Below, in pieces: positions 36,024 to 44,577 of a DNA stretch of 64,000 bases. The notes beneath the pieces were generated by a model, which saw nothing but the letters and a program-made list of their open reading frames with translations, did no database searches and had not been told where the DNA came from. Both the position numbers and the translations under genes were made by a program. Position 1 is the stretch's first letter, and the number at the start of each line of letters is the position of its first letter. The DNA is taken from NCBI GenBank assembly GCA_036395755.1, contig DASWCZ010000061.1, forward strand, positions 1 to 64,000. Reading direction: 5' to 3'. This DNA comes from Gp7-AA6 sp036395755. GTDB taxonomy: Bacteria > Acidobacteriota > Thermoanaerobaculia > UBA5066 > Gp7-AA6.

Positions 36024-38531
36024 TCAGTCCGACGGGTCTTTGCCCCGGTCCTTCGCGCGGGCGAGAGCCCGGCGAAAACGCGGATCGCCGCGCAGGTTGT
36101 CCAGGTCATCGTCCCCCCGGAGAGTCCCGTTCGCGTCAAAACCCGCGTCGAGCGCCTGGAAGAGCCAGCCGAACGCCTCGTCCTTCCGGTCCAGGCGCGA
36201 GTAGGCGCATGCGAGGTTGTACATCGTCGTCGGCTTGCGATACCCCATCTCCAGAGCGCGGCGGAAAGCCGGGACGGCCTCCCGGGCGCGGTTCCCCTCG
36301 ATGCGCGCGTAGCCGAGGTTGAACCAGGCGCGGGCGCTCTCGGGATGGCGCCGGGTGTAGTCGTCGAAGTGCTGCTCGACCTCGCGCCATGCCGACTGGC
36401 GGGACGAGCGCAGCCACTGCTTGTGGCCACCGAAATCCTGGAATCGGTGGAGCTCGAGATCTTCGGCCATCTTCACGAGCTCGCGGTAGCGCGGCTCGCC
36501 GCGCAGGTTGTCGAGATCGTCGTCCTTGCGGATCTGACCCGGATCGTCGAAACCGGCCTCGACGGCCTTATCGAGGAAATCGAGCCCGGCGGCCCTGTCC
36601 CCCTTCCGGGAAAAGGCGCAGGCGGTGTTATAGAGCGAGGCGCCCTCCCGGTAGCCGCGGGCTACGGAGGTCTGGAACGCGGCAGCGGCGAGGTCGTAAC
36701 GGCCCGCCTCCAGGAGATCTTTTCCGGTCTCGTAGAAGACTTTTCCGCGGGTGGACGCCGCCGACTTCAAGCGCTCGTACCGCGCCGCGAGGCGTTCCGC
36801 TTCCGCCGACCTTTCCTCGATCTTCTTTTCACGCGACTCGCGGCGCAGCTCTCCGAAGCGGGGATGGGACCGCAGAGAATCGAGATCCTCGTCTTTGGCG
36901 AGGTACGAGTCGATTTCGAACCCTTCGTCGATCGCCTTCTGGAGCCACTCGAACGCCCGGGCCGCGTCTCCCTTTCTCGCATAGCCGCAGGCGACGTTGT
37001 ACGTCGCCGCCTCGACTCGCTCTCCTTCTTCGATCGATCGCCGGAAGGCGTCGATCGCCTCCTCGTAGCGGCCTCCGCGGTGAAACGACATTCCGCGGTC
37101 GTACCAGGAACCTTCCTCGGGATGGGTCTTCTTCGAGGCCTTCTCGAACTCGCCGTCCGGGTTGGATTTTGAGTCCGGCTGCACGACGGCGTCCGCCTCG
37201 ACGGCTTCGGCGGAGGCGTCTTCCGGAGAGGCGAGACTCTCGAGCGCGGGCGTAGCCGGCGCGGGCTCGTTCCCCTTCCGGCGCGGAACGGCGGGAGCTG
37301 CGCCGCGGGTCTTCTGGGGACACGAAGAGGCGGGACTCGCGCTGGGCTCCTCGGCGGCGGCGGCGAAAAAACGCGATCTGTCCGGGGACATCGCGTCGGC
37401 TTTCCGCGCCGTCCAGGGCTCGAGGGCCGCGAGGCCGAGGACGGCGGCGAAGAGGGCGCCCGCCGCGAGACGCGCCTCTGCCGGCGAGACTGTCCGCCGC
37501 TCGACGGCGGGGTCGAGAATCGCCCGCATCCGGCCGTCCCAGTACGAGCGCCGGGCCATCGCGACCGCGAGCATGGCGCGCTGATGCGAGAGCCGGAGCG
37601 ACCGGATGATCGACAGCAGATGCGCGGCGTACACGGAGGCGCGGGTTCCGGCGGCGAGGACGAGGTCGTCGCAGGCGCGCTCGCAGTCCTTTCGCATCTG
37701 GACGCGGATCGTCCACGCGAGCGGGTGGAACCAGTAAAGGGCCGCCGCGGTAGATCCGAGGAGGAGCGCGAGCCAGTCTGCCCGCTTGACGTGTGCGAGC
37801 TCGTGGAGAAGGATGACCCGGCGTCTCTCCTCGTTCCACCGGTGCGATCCCTCGGGAAGGAGAACGACCGGCCGCAAGATTCCCGTCGTCACCGGAACGG
37901 CGAGGTCCGCGCTGAAGAGGAGATTGACCGGACGCGGGAGGCCGAGCTTCGCCGAGAGTTCGCCCGCAATGACCCTCCAGCCGGGGTCCGCGTCGGCACC
38001 GGCGCGTCGGCAGACCCGCCGAACGCGCGCCGCGCCCAGGGCGAGACGGGCGAGCGCGAGCGCCGTTCCCGCCGACCACAGACCGAGAACGGCGACCATC
38101 CACGTCATGGGAGAAAGGGGTTCCTTCGGCAGCATCGGGATCCGACGCGCCGCCGGGGCGCTTTCTTCGGCGGGTGCTTCCGGCTGGCGGACATCCCGAT
38201 CCACCGTGGAGAACTCCGGCTCGACCGCTGCCCCGCTCGCGTCGTCCTCGAGTCGCGGCGCGACTTGGCTGCCGGCGCGGCTCGCTCGAGCGAACGTCTT
38301 CGCCTCGGGAACCGGGCTCGTCAGGAGGGGTAGCTCCCAATGCGGCGCGACGAGGGTTGCCGCCGGAAGGAGCAGCGATCCGGCGAGGCCGAGCGTTGCG
38401 ACGAGCTGGCGGGCGGCCGCCGACGCCCGTTTGAGCAGGACCAGGGCGAGAGCGGTCATCGCGAGAAGAACGGTCGCCTTGAAAGCGACGTCCAGGGCGA
38501 AACGAACCGCGACGGCGACGTTCTCTTCCAT
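36024..38531 (-). CDS. M56 (BlaR1-type) membrane metallopeptidase with TPR domain
   Basis: An 835-aa membrane sensor protease. Two hydrophobic helices near the N-terminus (about 13-33 and 43-62) and more around 140-165 and 253-268 flank the zinc motif HELAH (243-247); Glu284 in RKDCERACDD is the likely third ligand. This is the BlaR1/MecR1 peptidase module, which on signal cleaves or inactivates the BlaI repressor. Instead of a penicillin-binding sensor domain the C-terminal half (about 470-835) has three groups of TPR-like repeats, each ending in a DDDLDNLRGDPRF-type signature. So the signal is probably not a beta-lactam. It starts 1 bp after the blaI stop, so the pair is co-translated. Confidence 0.88.
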   Translation of the reverse strand: MEENVAVAVRFALDVAFKATVLLAMTALALVLLKRASAAARQLVATLGLAGSLLLPAATLVAPHWELPLLTSPVPEAKTFARASRAGSQVAPRLEDDASGAAVEPEFSTVDRDVRQPEAPAEESAPAARRIPMLPKEPLSPMTWMVAVLGLWSAGTALALARLALGAARVRRVCRRAGADADPGWRVIAGELSAKLGLPRPVNLLFSADLAVPVTTGILRPVVLLPEGSHRWNEERRRVILLHELAHVKRADWLALLLGSTAAALYWFHPLAWTIRVQMRKDCERACDDLVLAAGTRASVYAAHLLSIIRSLRLSHQRAMLAVAMARRSYWDGRMRAILDPAVERRTVSPAEARLAAGALFAAVLGLAALEPWTARKADAMSPDRSRFFAAAAEEPSASPASSCPQKTRGAAPAVPRRKGNEPAPATPALESLASPEDASAEAVEADAVVQPDSKSNPDGEFEKASKKTHPEEGSWYDRGMSFHRGGRYEEAIDAFRRSIEEGERVEAATYNVACGYARKGDAARAFEWLQKAIDEGFEIDSYLAKDEDLDSLRSHPRFGELRRESREKKIEERSAEAERLAARYERLKSAASTRGKVFYETGKDLLEAGRYDLAAAAFQTSVARGYREGASLYNTACAFSRKGDRAAGLDFLDKAVEAGFDDPGQIRKDDDLDNLRGEPRYRELVKMAEDLELHRFQDFGGHKQWLRSSRQSAWREVEQHFDDYTRRHPESARAWFNLGYARIEGNRAREAVPAFRRALEMGYRKPTTMYNLACAYSRLDRKDEAFGWLFQALDAGFDANGTLRGDDDLDNLRGDPRFRRALARAKDRGKDPSD

Positions 38532-38532
38532 T

Positions 38533-38922
38533 TCAGCGGCCCTCCTGCCTGGCCTGTTCGATCAAACGAGAAAGACGATCCAGATCGTCGTCGGTGATTT
38601 CCGTCCGGGAGATGTCGAGCAGCGCGGCCACGGCTTTCTCGGTCGAGCCGTCGAAGAAAGTCTTCAGCATGTTCTGGAGGGCCGAGCGGCTCGCGCGGAT
38701 GCGCGGAACGACCGGGACGTAGACGTAGCTCTTTCCCTCGAGGGCGTGACGCAGGTGTCTCTTGTCCTCGAGCACGCGGAGTATCGCGCGGACCGCGGAG
38801 TAGCTGGGCGGGTCCGGAAGCCGGGACAGGACGTCGCCGACGGTGACCCGCCCGAGACGGTAGACCACGTCCATGATCTGCCGTTCCCGACGACTGAGGT
38901 GGATCAGGGTCTTCTTCGCCAT
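38533..38922 (-). CDS. blaI: BlaI/MecI/CopY-family repressor
   Basis: A 129-aa winged-helix repressor: SRRERQIMDVVYRLGRVTVGDVLSRL at the N-terminus, recognition region YSAVRAILRVLEDKRHL, and a C-terminal dimerisation helix. The family dimer binds dyad operators and is inactivated by proteolysis through the partner M56 protease, here the next gene. AGGAGG precedes ATG 38922. The promoter upstream carries two dyads that fit autoregulation. No beta-lactamase or PBP gene is nearby, so the regulated genes other than this pair are unknown. Confidence 0.92.
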   Translation of the reverse strand: MAKKTLIHLSRRERQIMDVVYRLGRVTVGDVLSRLPDPPSYSAVRAILRVLEDKRHLRHALEGKSYVYVPVVPRIRASRSALQNMLKTFFDGSTEKAVAALLDISRTEITDDDLDRLSRLIEQARQEGR

Positions 38923-38965
38923 GGGCCTCCTGTTTGATCCGGCTCGTCCGCCGCTACCCGAGCCC

Positions 38966-39011
38966 TGCTAAAAAACCAGCACATGCTAAGAAATTAGCGG
39001 CGAGCCGTCAA
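38966..39011 (-). promoter_or_regulatory. blaI-M56 promoter with tandem operator dyads
   Basis: Read leftward: -35 TTGACG (39011-39006), 17-bp spacer, -10 TAGCAT (38988-38983). Two 16-bp dyads, 18 bp apart, are TGCTAAGAAATTAGCG (38984-38999), lying in the spacer over the -10, and TGCTAAAAAACCAGCA (38966-38981), just downstream. Placement is exactly where a BlaI dimer pair would block transcription. The remaining 210 bp to the next gene's terminator (39012-39222) hold nothing I can name. Confidence 0.7.
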
Positions 39012-39222
39012 GAGATACGCGGGAGGCGGGCAAAAGGTTCTCCCGGGTGTCTTCTGGCGCGACGCTCGAATCGCCTTGCGTGCGTATGCCTCTCTCGCAC
39101 CGGAACTTCCAGATTGCCTCTCACTGGCAACCGGGCACCGCGGGAAACGGGTTCGAACCGCACCCGGTCCTGTCGATCAAGCTCTCTGGCCGGCTCCGCG
39201 ATCCACGCTCCCTGGGAACGAA

Positions 39223-39246
39223 AGAGGGCTCCTCGCGGAGCCCTCT
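39223..39246 (-). terminator. rho-independent terminator of the CusF-like gene
   Basis: A perfect 10-bp stem AGAGGGCTCC/GGAGCCCTCT with a 4-nt loop, followed on the minus strand by CTTTCGTT, a weak T tract. It lies 28 bp after the stop of the leftward gene at 39274. Confidence 0.75.
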
Positions 39247-39273
39247 CGAAAGTCGATCCGGAAGTCGCGGAAG

Positions 39274-39573
39274 TTACATCGCGGCCTTGGCCGTGCGATG
39301 TATTTCCGTGGCCCACATCTTTCCATCCTTGTCCTTCTTGAAGTCGAAGTGAATCGTGTCGCCGACCTTGAGATCCTCGACCTTCGCGTCTTTGACCTTG
39401 GTGGTCTCATTCCAGTAGAGCGTCCAGGTCTGGTCGTGCTCGCCCGCAACCGCGATCGACTTCTGATCCATGTCGATGCTGGTGATCTTGCCTTCGTGCG
39501 GTTGCTTGGCGGCGTAGACGGCCGCACCGGCGCAGAGAAAAGCGATCAGGGAAATGGTCAAAGCCTTCTTCAT
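39274..39573 (-). CDS. small exported CusF-like OB-fold protein
   Basis: A 99-aa protein with strong GAGGAGG before ATG 39573 and a signal peptide (residues 1-21, ending AAVYAA). The mature part, GKITSIDMDQKSIAVAG...ETTKVKDAKVEDLKVGDTIHFDFKKDKDG, follows the beta-strand plan of CusF-type copper-binding domains and DUF5666-like proteins. The Trp/Met/His metal residues of true CusF are not all present, so metal binding is doubtful. It stands alone with its own terminator. Confidence 0.6.
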   Translation of the reverse strand: MKKALTISLIAFLCAGAAVYAAKQPHEGKITSIDMDQKSIAVAGEHDQTWTLYWNETTKVKDAKVEDLKVGDTIHFDFKKDKDGKMWATEIHRTAKAAM

Positions 39574-39708
39574 CGTTTACCTCCTCGAGGTGTCAACCTC
39601 GGAGCCGAGTCGAACACGGGCTTCATGAACCGCGGGTGAATGGGGCGGGGTCTCTTTCGGCACACCGCTTGCTCGATCGCGTACTCTTCGCGGATGAAGG
39701 AGGAAGCC

Positions 39709-40134
39709 ATGCAGAGAAAACCGTTCCCGATTGCCCTTTTCGTGGTGGCCCTGGCACTCGTCGTTTTCGCCGGGTGTCGTCCGGCGCAGACCCTCGAGCG
39801 GCAGACCGACGACGCCGGGATCAAGACCAAGATCAAGGCGAAGCTCGCGAGTGACGTGGGTGCGTCGACGATCACCGCCGTGGAGGTGAACGTGACGAAT
39901 GGCGTCGTGACTCTGGCCGGACCGGTCTCGAGCGCGCAGGACAAGCAGAAGATCGAAGCGGCGGCCCGCTCCGTCGAAGGTGTCGTGAGCGTCACGAACA
40001 ACCTTCAGGTCACCGCGGCTCCGGCCACCGCGCCCCAGCCGGCCACGTCTTCCATGCCGGCCACCACGGCGCCCCCGCTCGACGAGAATAAGCCGAAGTT
40101 CGTCGCGTTCCCGACGCCGACCCGGGTGCCCTAG
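39709..40134 (+). CDS. BON domain lipoprotein
   Basis: A 141-aa protein from ATG 39709 (AGGAGG 5 nt upstream). Residues 1-20 are a lipoprotein signal with the lipobox VVFAGC. Residues about 30-100 form one BON domain: DDAGIKTKIKAKLASDVG, then VEVNVTNGVVTLAGPVSSAQDK and ARSVEGVVSVTNNLQV. A Pro/Ala/Thr tail follows. BON domains bind membranes or lipids, and such lipoproteins (as OsmY/DolP) are often linked to envelope stress. Its stop overlaps the end of the convergent DUF748 gene. Confidence 0.85.
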   Translation: MQRKPFPIALFVVALALVVFAGCRPAQTLERQTDDAGIKTKIKAKLASDVGASTITAVEVNVTNGVVTLAGPVSSAQDKQKIEAAARSVEGVVSVTNNLQVTAAPATAPQPATSSMPATTAPPLDENKPKFVAFPTPTRVP

Positions 40135-41822
40135 CGAGAGGGCGCCCTACCGAGCAGGCCGGCGACTTCCCTCTCGAAGCCGGGCAGGATCGCTTTGACG
40201 AATGCGTTCTCGAGCAGCTTCGAAATGATTTCCGTGGGGCTCGCGTGCGGACTCGATACGGGGCCGGAGATGTCGGCGACGGTGACGACCTCCTGGCGCT
40301 TCTTGTTCCTCAGAAGCTTCGAGAGACCTTCGATGGTCTTCTCGTAGAGCTTCTTGAAGAACGTCTTGTTCTTGTCCTGTTCCTTGTCGTAGACCTTCAT
40401 GTCCTTGAAGAGCGGCTTGACGTACCCGTTGATCCGGCCGTCCTTCACCTTGAGCTGCGTGTAGACGGAGAACTCACCGCCGACGACGTCGAACTTTCCG
40501 TATGCCCGCCAGAGGTCGTTCATGGCGGTCATCTGCGTGTCCTCGATCTTCAGGTTGAGGTCGAAGTCCGCTCCGGTCCGCTGCGGGCGGAACGTTGCGT
40601 GCGCGACGGTCTTTCCGCTCCCCATGAAGTTGCCGGTCAGATCGGCCACGGCGCGGCCTTCGCTCGTCTTGTTGGAAAGGTTCATTACCCGGAGGTTCGC
40701 TCCCGAGAGGAAGAGCCGATATGAAGGCGTCTTCACGTGGTTGACGATCCCGAGCGTGCTGTTCCGGATCTGGAACTGGTCGAGGCGGATGTTCATCCCC
40801 GGTTTGTCGGTCGCCTTCTTGACCGCTTTGCCGACCTTCTCGGTGCGCTTGGCCTCGACCGGCGCGGTCGGCGCAGTGTGGATATAGTCCAGGCGGACCC
40901 GGTCGATCAGCAGGTCCTCGATCCGCGCGGTCTTGACGGTCGGGGCGAACTCGACCTGTCCGTGGGTCGTCAAGAAACCGTTGTGGATCTCGAGATTCGA
41001 GTGGCGAGACAGCATCGGCCGAAAGTAGTCGAGCGGGACGCTCTCGAACGAAAAGAGCGTGTTGAAGCCCAGGTACGGCTGGGCGAGGAAGTTCGCGTGC
41101 CCGTCGATCTCGGCGCGGCCGGTGCCAAAGACGATCCCCTCCGCGTGGACCGGCGACGGGTAGACGCGATCGGCGGAGCGGATGTTGCGAATGTTGTTGG
41201 CGCGGAAGAACAGGTGCGTGACCTTCAACGGTCTCGCCGGGTCCTTGTCGATGTACGTGAACGTGCCGTCGCTCAGCTGGAGGAGGTTGATCTTCAGCGG
41301 GTAAATCGCGTACGCCGCGTCCTGCCACCCCTTCTTGTGGAGCGGCACCGCGTCGGTCGCCTCCTTCCTGAGCTGGAGCAGGTTCACGTAGATCTGCGGC
41401 CGGTCGAACTGGAAATCCGAGACGAGCTTCAACTTGAGGAGCTCGCTCCACTGGACGCTCGCGTGCAGTCGAGGCAGAAGAGCGACCGGCGGATTGGGAT
41501 AGGCGTCCTGAGAAATCGAGACGTTACGGAGCGTGACCGAGAGCCCGATCAGATGGAAGTCCACTTTTTGGATGTGTGCCGTGTATCCCGTGAGCCTCCG
41601 GTTGATGTTCTTCTCCATCGCGCGCCGCATCGGCTCGTCCACGAAAAACGACGCGATGACGATCAGGAGCAGGATCCCGAGGACGATCCCGAGCAGCTGA
41701 AGGGTGTGCTTGGAGAAGTGAAAGCCCGCGTGACCGATTTTTCCGATCAGGGTGGGGTGCTTCCGGGGTCCGGTCGCCGGTCTCGGTCTCGTGTCGGTCG
41801 GTCGCGGCGCTGAAGAAGCCAT
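40131..41822 (-). CDS. DUF748/AsmA-like envelope protein
   Basis: A 563-aa protein from ATG 41822 (an open frame extends further right but there it mirrors the Nudix gene). One membrane helix (about 42-63, LLGIVLGILLLIVIASFFVD) follows a basic N-terminal tail. The large remainder is beta-rich, with the DUF748 pattern FDRPQIYVNL, a GEFSVYTQLKVKDGRINGYVKPLF segment near residue 450, and DGTFTYIDKDP. The family is thought to act in the periplasm in envelope maintenance, in the AsmA-like superfamily of lipid-transfer proteins. Start is 75 bp from the divergent Nudix gene. Confidence 0.8.
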   Translation of the reverse strand: MASSAPRPTDTRPRPATGPRKHPTLIGKIGHAGFHFSKHTLQLLGIVLGILLLIVIASFFVDEPMRRAMEKNINRRLTGYTAHIQKVDFHLIGLSVTLRNVSISQDAYPNPPVALLPRLHASVQWSELLKLKLVSDFQFDRPQIYVNLLQLRKEATDAVPLHKKGWQDAAYAIYPLKINLLQLSDGTFTYIDKDPARPLKVTHLFFRANNIRNIRSADRVYPSPVHAEGIVFGTGRAEIDGHANFLAQPYLGFNTLFSFESVPLDYFRPMLSRHSNLEIHNGFLTTHGQVEFAPTVKTARIEDLLIDRVRLDYIHTAPTAPVEAKRTEKVGKAVKKATDKPGMNIRLDQFQIRNSTLGIVNHVKTPSYRLFLSGANLRVMNLSNKTSEGRAVADLTGNFMGSGKTVAHATFRPQRTGADFDLNLKIEDTQMTAMNDLWRAYGKFDVVGGEFSVYTQLKVKDGRINGYVKPLFKDMKVYDKEQDKNKTFFKKLYEKTIEGLSKLLRNKKRQEVVTVADISGPVSSPHASPTEIISKLLENAFVKAILPGFEREVAGLLGRAPSR

Positions 41823-41897
41823 GGGGACACCCTTCTGCAGTCTGTGAGGGGCAATCCCCATGCCAGACAGATGGGCCTCCGACATAACCTCTTGCCC

Positions 41898-42410
41898 ATG
41901 AACGACGAAGTTCTGTTCGAAGGCGCGCACCTCCTGTTTCGCCGGCGCCGCGGCTGGGAGTACGTGGAGCATCGCACCGCGAAGGAATCCGTCATGGTCG
42001 TCGCGCTGACCGACGACGGGCGGCTCGTCCTCGTCGACGAGATTCGGCCCGCGGTCGACGCGCGCGTGATCTGTCTTCCGGCCGGGCTCGTTGGCGACGA
42101 AGAACCCGAGGACCGCGAGAGCGCCGCGCGGCGGGAGCTCTCCGAAGAGACGGGCTACGAAACCTCGCGGCTCGAGCTCCTCGGGAGGGGACCCGGCTCC
42201 GCCGGCATGTCTTCGGAGATCGTGAACTTCTACCGGGCCCGCGGCGTTCGTCTCGCCGGCAGTCCGGGAGACCGGGAGAAGGAAGAGATTCGTGTGCACC
42301 TCGTTCCGCCGGAGGAGCTCGTCGCCTGGGCACGCGATCGGGAGGCGGAAGGAATCCTGATCGACCCGAAGGTGTGGGCCGGACTCTTTCTCTCGAGAGC
42401 GCGCCCGTGA
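41898..42410 (+). CDS. Nudix hydrolase, ADP-ribose pyrophosphatase-like
   Basis: A 170-aa protein from ATG 41898. The Nudix box is GLVGDEEPEDRESAARRELSEETGY (split here: glycine start, REL, and EETGY end), in the arrangement GX5EX7REUXEEXGU. LPAGLVG before it and EIVNFYRARGV after it are typical of ADP-ribose/ADP-sugar pyrophosphatases. Its stop overlaps the GTG start of the HAD gene (GTGA), so the two are translated together. Substrate not determined. Confidence 0.88.
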   Translation: MNDEVLFEGAHLLFRRRRGWEYVEHRTAKESVMVVALTDDGRLVLVDEIRPAVDARVICLPAGLVGDEEPEDRESAARRELSEETGYETSRLELLGRGPGSAGMSSEIVNFYRARGVRLAGSPGDREKEEIRVHLVPPEELVAWARDREAEGILIDPKVWAGLFLSRARP

Positions 42411-43078
42411 CCCGCGCCTATGACGTCGTGACGTTCGACTGCTACGGAACGTTGATCGACTGGGAGGACGGGATCGGGTCGGCGTTCGTCCGCGAGGCGG
42501 CGGCGGATGGAGTCGCGCTCGATGCCCCCCGCGTCCTTGCCGCGTACCACGAGGTCGAGCCCGAAGTGGAAGCGTCGCGGTACCGGCCCTATCGCGAGGT
42601 CCTTTCGGAGGCGGCGATGCGCGTCGGCGAGCGTCTCGGATGGAAGCTCTCGCCGGAGCGCGCGGCGTTTCTGGCAGACTCGCTCCCGGAGTGGCGCCCG
42701 TTCCCCGACGTCAATCCGGCGCTCGTGGAGCTCGTCGGCGCCGGCTATCGCCTCGGGATCCTGTCCAACGTGGACGACGATCTGCTGGCCGAGACGCGGC
42801 GTCATTTCCCGGTCGCGTTCGACGTCGTCGTGACCGCGCAGCAGGTCCGCTCGTACAAGCCGGCGCACCGGCATTTCCTGGAAGCGCGGCGACGGATTGG
42901 CGACAGGCGCTGGCTTCACGCCGCACAGAGTTTCTTCCACGACGTGATTCCGGCGCACGCGCTCAAGACGCCGGTCGCCTGGGTCAACCGGAAAGGAGAG
43001 ATTCGGTCCGGCGTCTCGCCCGACGTCGAGCTCCGGAATCTGACGGAGCTCGCCGACTGGCTGACATCGCAAGACTGA
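42407..43078 (+). CDS. HAD superfamily hydrolase, haloacid dehalogenase type II
   Basis: A 223-aa protein from GTG 42407. Motif I is TFDCYGTLIDWE with nucleophile Asp11. Motif II is ILSNVDDD, the lysine of motif III is in SYKPAHRHF, and motif IV lies near AWVNRKG. The VTFDCYGTLIDWE form is the haloacid dehalogenase/FMN phosphatase-like subgroup. Function could be phosphatase or 2-haloacid dehalogenase. It converges with udgX, the two stops being adjacent. Confidence 0.87.
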   Translation: MTRAYDVVTFDCYGTLIDWEDGIGSAFVREAAADGVALDAPRVLAAYHEVEPEVEASRYRPYREVLSEAAMRVGERLGWKLSPERAAFLADSLPEWRPFPDVNPALVELVGAGYRLGILSNVDDDLLAETRRHFPVAFDVVVTAQQVRSYKPAHRHFLEARRRIGDRRWLHAAQSFFHDVIPAHALKTPVAWVNRKGEIRSGVSPDVELRNLTELADWLTSQD

Positions 43079-44098
43079 TCAGGAAGTCCGGGCGGAAGCG
43101 GAAGGCGCCGAGATCTCGCTCGCAACCCGTCGGAGATCGGTGACGAGCATCCCGTAGAGCCGGTCCTGCCCGGCGGCATCCTCGGCGCGCAGGACGGCGG
43201 ACGGGTGCAGCGTCGCCATCGCCTTCGGCGCCCAGCCGGTGCCCTCGAAGATCTGGCCGTGCTGCTTCATGATCCGGAAGTCGGCGCCGAGCAGCGCCTT
43301 GGCCGCGGTGCCGCCCAGACACACGAGCATTTCCGGACGAATGAGCGCGAGCTCCGCCTCAAGCCACGGCCGGCACGCGCCGATCTCGACCGAGCCCGGA
43401 GTCTGGTGGATGCGGCGCTTCGGCGTGCGGACGAACTTGAAGTGCTTGACGGCGTTCGTGACATACACATCGCTTCTCGGAAGGTTCGCGTCCACGAGCG
43501 CCCGCGTGAGGACCTCACCGGCCGGACCAACGAACGGCGCGCCCTGGATGTCCTCCTGGTCGCCGGGCGCCTCACCGACGAGGATCGCGCGCGCGGTTTG
43601 CGGCCCCTTGCCGAAGACGGTCTGCGTCGCGTCGCGGTAGAGGTCGCAGCCCCGACAGGAGGCCGCGGCGGCGCGGAGCTCTTCCAATTCCGTCGCGGTC
43701 TTCGGAACGAACTCTCCCGCGCCGGGCGTGCGGGCGGCGAGGTCGGCCTCGGTGATCTGCTTCGCGATGCGCTTCAGGCGGAGGACGTCGGGGTCCGACT
43801 CCGAGGCGAGGACGTCGGGGTTTCCGCGCACGAGCCGCCAGAGGACAGAGTAGAGGAGGCGCCAGCGCTCCGGGTCGGAGTGTCGCGCCGCCGCGCTGCA
43901 GAGCTCGACGAACGCGCGTGGAACGCGGAAGTCGGCGGCCTCGGACGGCGTTTCCCGGATCACCTCCGGCTCGAAGAGGCCGCCCTGCGTCGCGGCTTCC
44001 CGCCAGACGACCTGCTCCGGCGCGACCCCGTCCGCGAGGAGCTTTCGCGCCGTCGCGCGCCAGCTCTCAAGCGTCGGCTGGATGACGACGTCTCGCAC
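43079..44098 (-). CDS. udgX: UdgX-family uracil-DNA crosslinking glycosylase with partial DUF4130 domain
   Basis: The C-terminal 210 residues are a family 4-like uracil-DNA glycosylase: SCRGCDLYRDA with two Fe-S cysteines, GEAPGDQEDIQGAPFVGPAG, the active loop NAVKHFKF, and HPSAVLRA. The insert KRRIHQTP is the diagnostic loop of UdgX, whose histidine forms a covalent bond with uracil-containing DNA. Residues 1-120 resemble the first half of DUF4130 (RHSDPERWRLLYSVLWRLVRGNPDVL, DPDVLRLKRIAKQ), then stop where that domain would go on. GTG 44098 matches the family start; a TTG at 44128 is the upstream alternative. Role: recognition or repair of uracil in DNA. Confidence 0.9.
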   Translation of the reverse strand: MRDVVIQPTLESWRATARKLLADGVAPEQVVWREAATQGGLFEPEVIRETPSEAADFRVPRAFVELCSAAARHSDPERWRLLYSVLWRLVRGNPDVLASESDPDVLRLKRIAKQITEADLAARTPGAGEFVPKTATELEELRAAAASCRGCDLYRDATQTVFGKGPQTARAILVGEAPGDQEDIQGAPFVGPAGEVLTRALVDANLPRSDVYVTNAVKHFKFVRTPKRRIHQTPGSVEIGACRPWLEAELALIRPEMLVCLGGTAAKALLGADFRIMKQHGQIFEGTGWAPKAMATLHPSAVLRAEDAAGQDRLYGMLVTDLRRVASEISAPSASARTS

Positions 44099-44244
44099 GA
44101 GCGGGATGTTATCGCCAACGCCGCCCAAGCATTTCCGAACGGCGCGAAAGAACGAAATTTCCTACCGCCCTCGTCTTTTGGCCGGGCGGTGCTATCACTC
44201 TGGATCTCAGCGCGACGCCCGCTCGGCTCAACCGCATGTCTCGC

Positions 44245-44294
44245 TTGACTCCCGAAGCGAGGCGTACTATGATGCGTACGCATATCCGTACGGA
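44245..44294 (+). promoter_or_regulatory. near-consensus promoter and two palindromic operators of the toxin-antitoxin module
   Basis: -35 TTGACT (44245-44250), 17-bp spacer, -10 TATGAT (44268-44273). Over and just after the -10 are two GTAC-centred palindromes, ATGCGTACGCAT (44272-44283) and TCCGTACGGA (44285-44294). The antitoxin ATG is 8 bp further on, after GGAGAG. Autoregulation by the Phd-type antitoxin, with its toxin as corepressor, is typical for the family. Confidence 0.75.
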
Positions 44295-44301
44295 GAGCAA
44301 C

Positions 44302-44577
44302 ATGACCGAAATGCCGTTGATGACCATGAGACAGAAACTGACGGGACTCAACCGGGAGCTGCAGAAGAGCCCTGGAACCGTCGTTCGCGTGACTCACCGC
44401 GGGAAGCCTTCGCTCGCTGTGATGTCCGCGGAGCTCTACGGCACCATCGTCGAGACCCTTGACGTGATGTCGGATCCGGAAGCAGTCGAAGCTCTTCGCG
44501 GCAGCCTCGCCGACATCGAGGCGGGTCGTGTTCACTCGCTCGATGAGGTTGTACGCCGTCTCCACCTACGGCGGTGA
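44302..44577 (+). CDS. Phd/YefM-type antitoxin
   Basis: A 91-aa protein from ATG 44302, preceded by GGAGAG. The N-terminal Phd/YefM fold is seen in MRQKLTGLNRELQKSPGTVVRVTHRGKPSLAVMSAELYGTI, where the antitoxin dimer binds DNA. The C-terminal tail (DIEAGRVHSLDEVVRRLHLRR) would neutralise the toxin. Its stop overlaps the toxin's GTG start. The upstream palindromes at 44272-44294 are the expected autoregulatory site. An ATG at 44236 is further upstream and lies on the promoter, so it is not used. Confidence 0.88.
   Translation: MTEMPLMTMRQKLTGLNRELQKSPGTVVRVTHRGKPSLAVMSAELYGTIVETLDVMSDPEAVEALRGSLADIEAGRVHSLDEVVRRLHLRR

Noticed and set aside
39121..39180. GGGTTCGAACCG, resembling a tRNA T-arm
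   Set aside because: The stem does not pair over five bases with its neighbours and no anticodon or acceptor arm can be placed; it is a chance palindrome.
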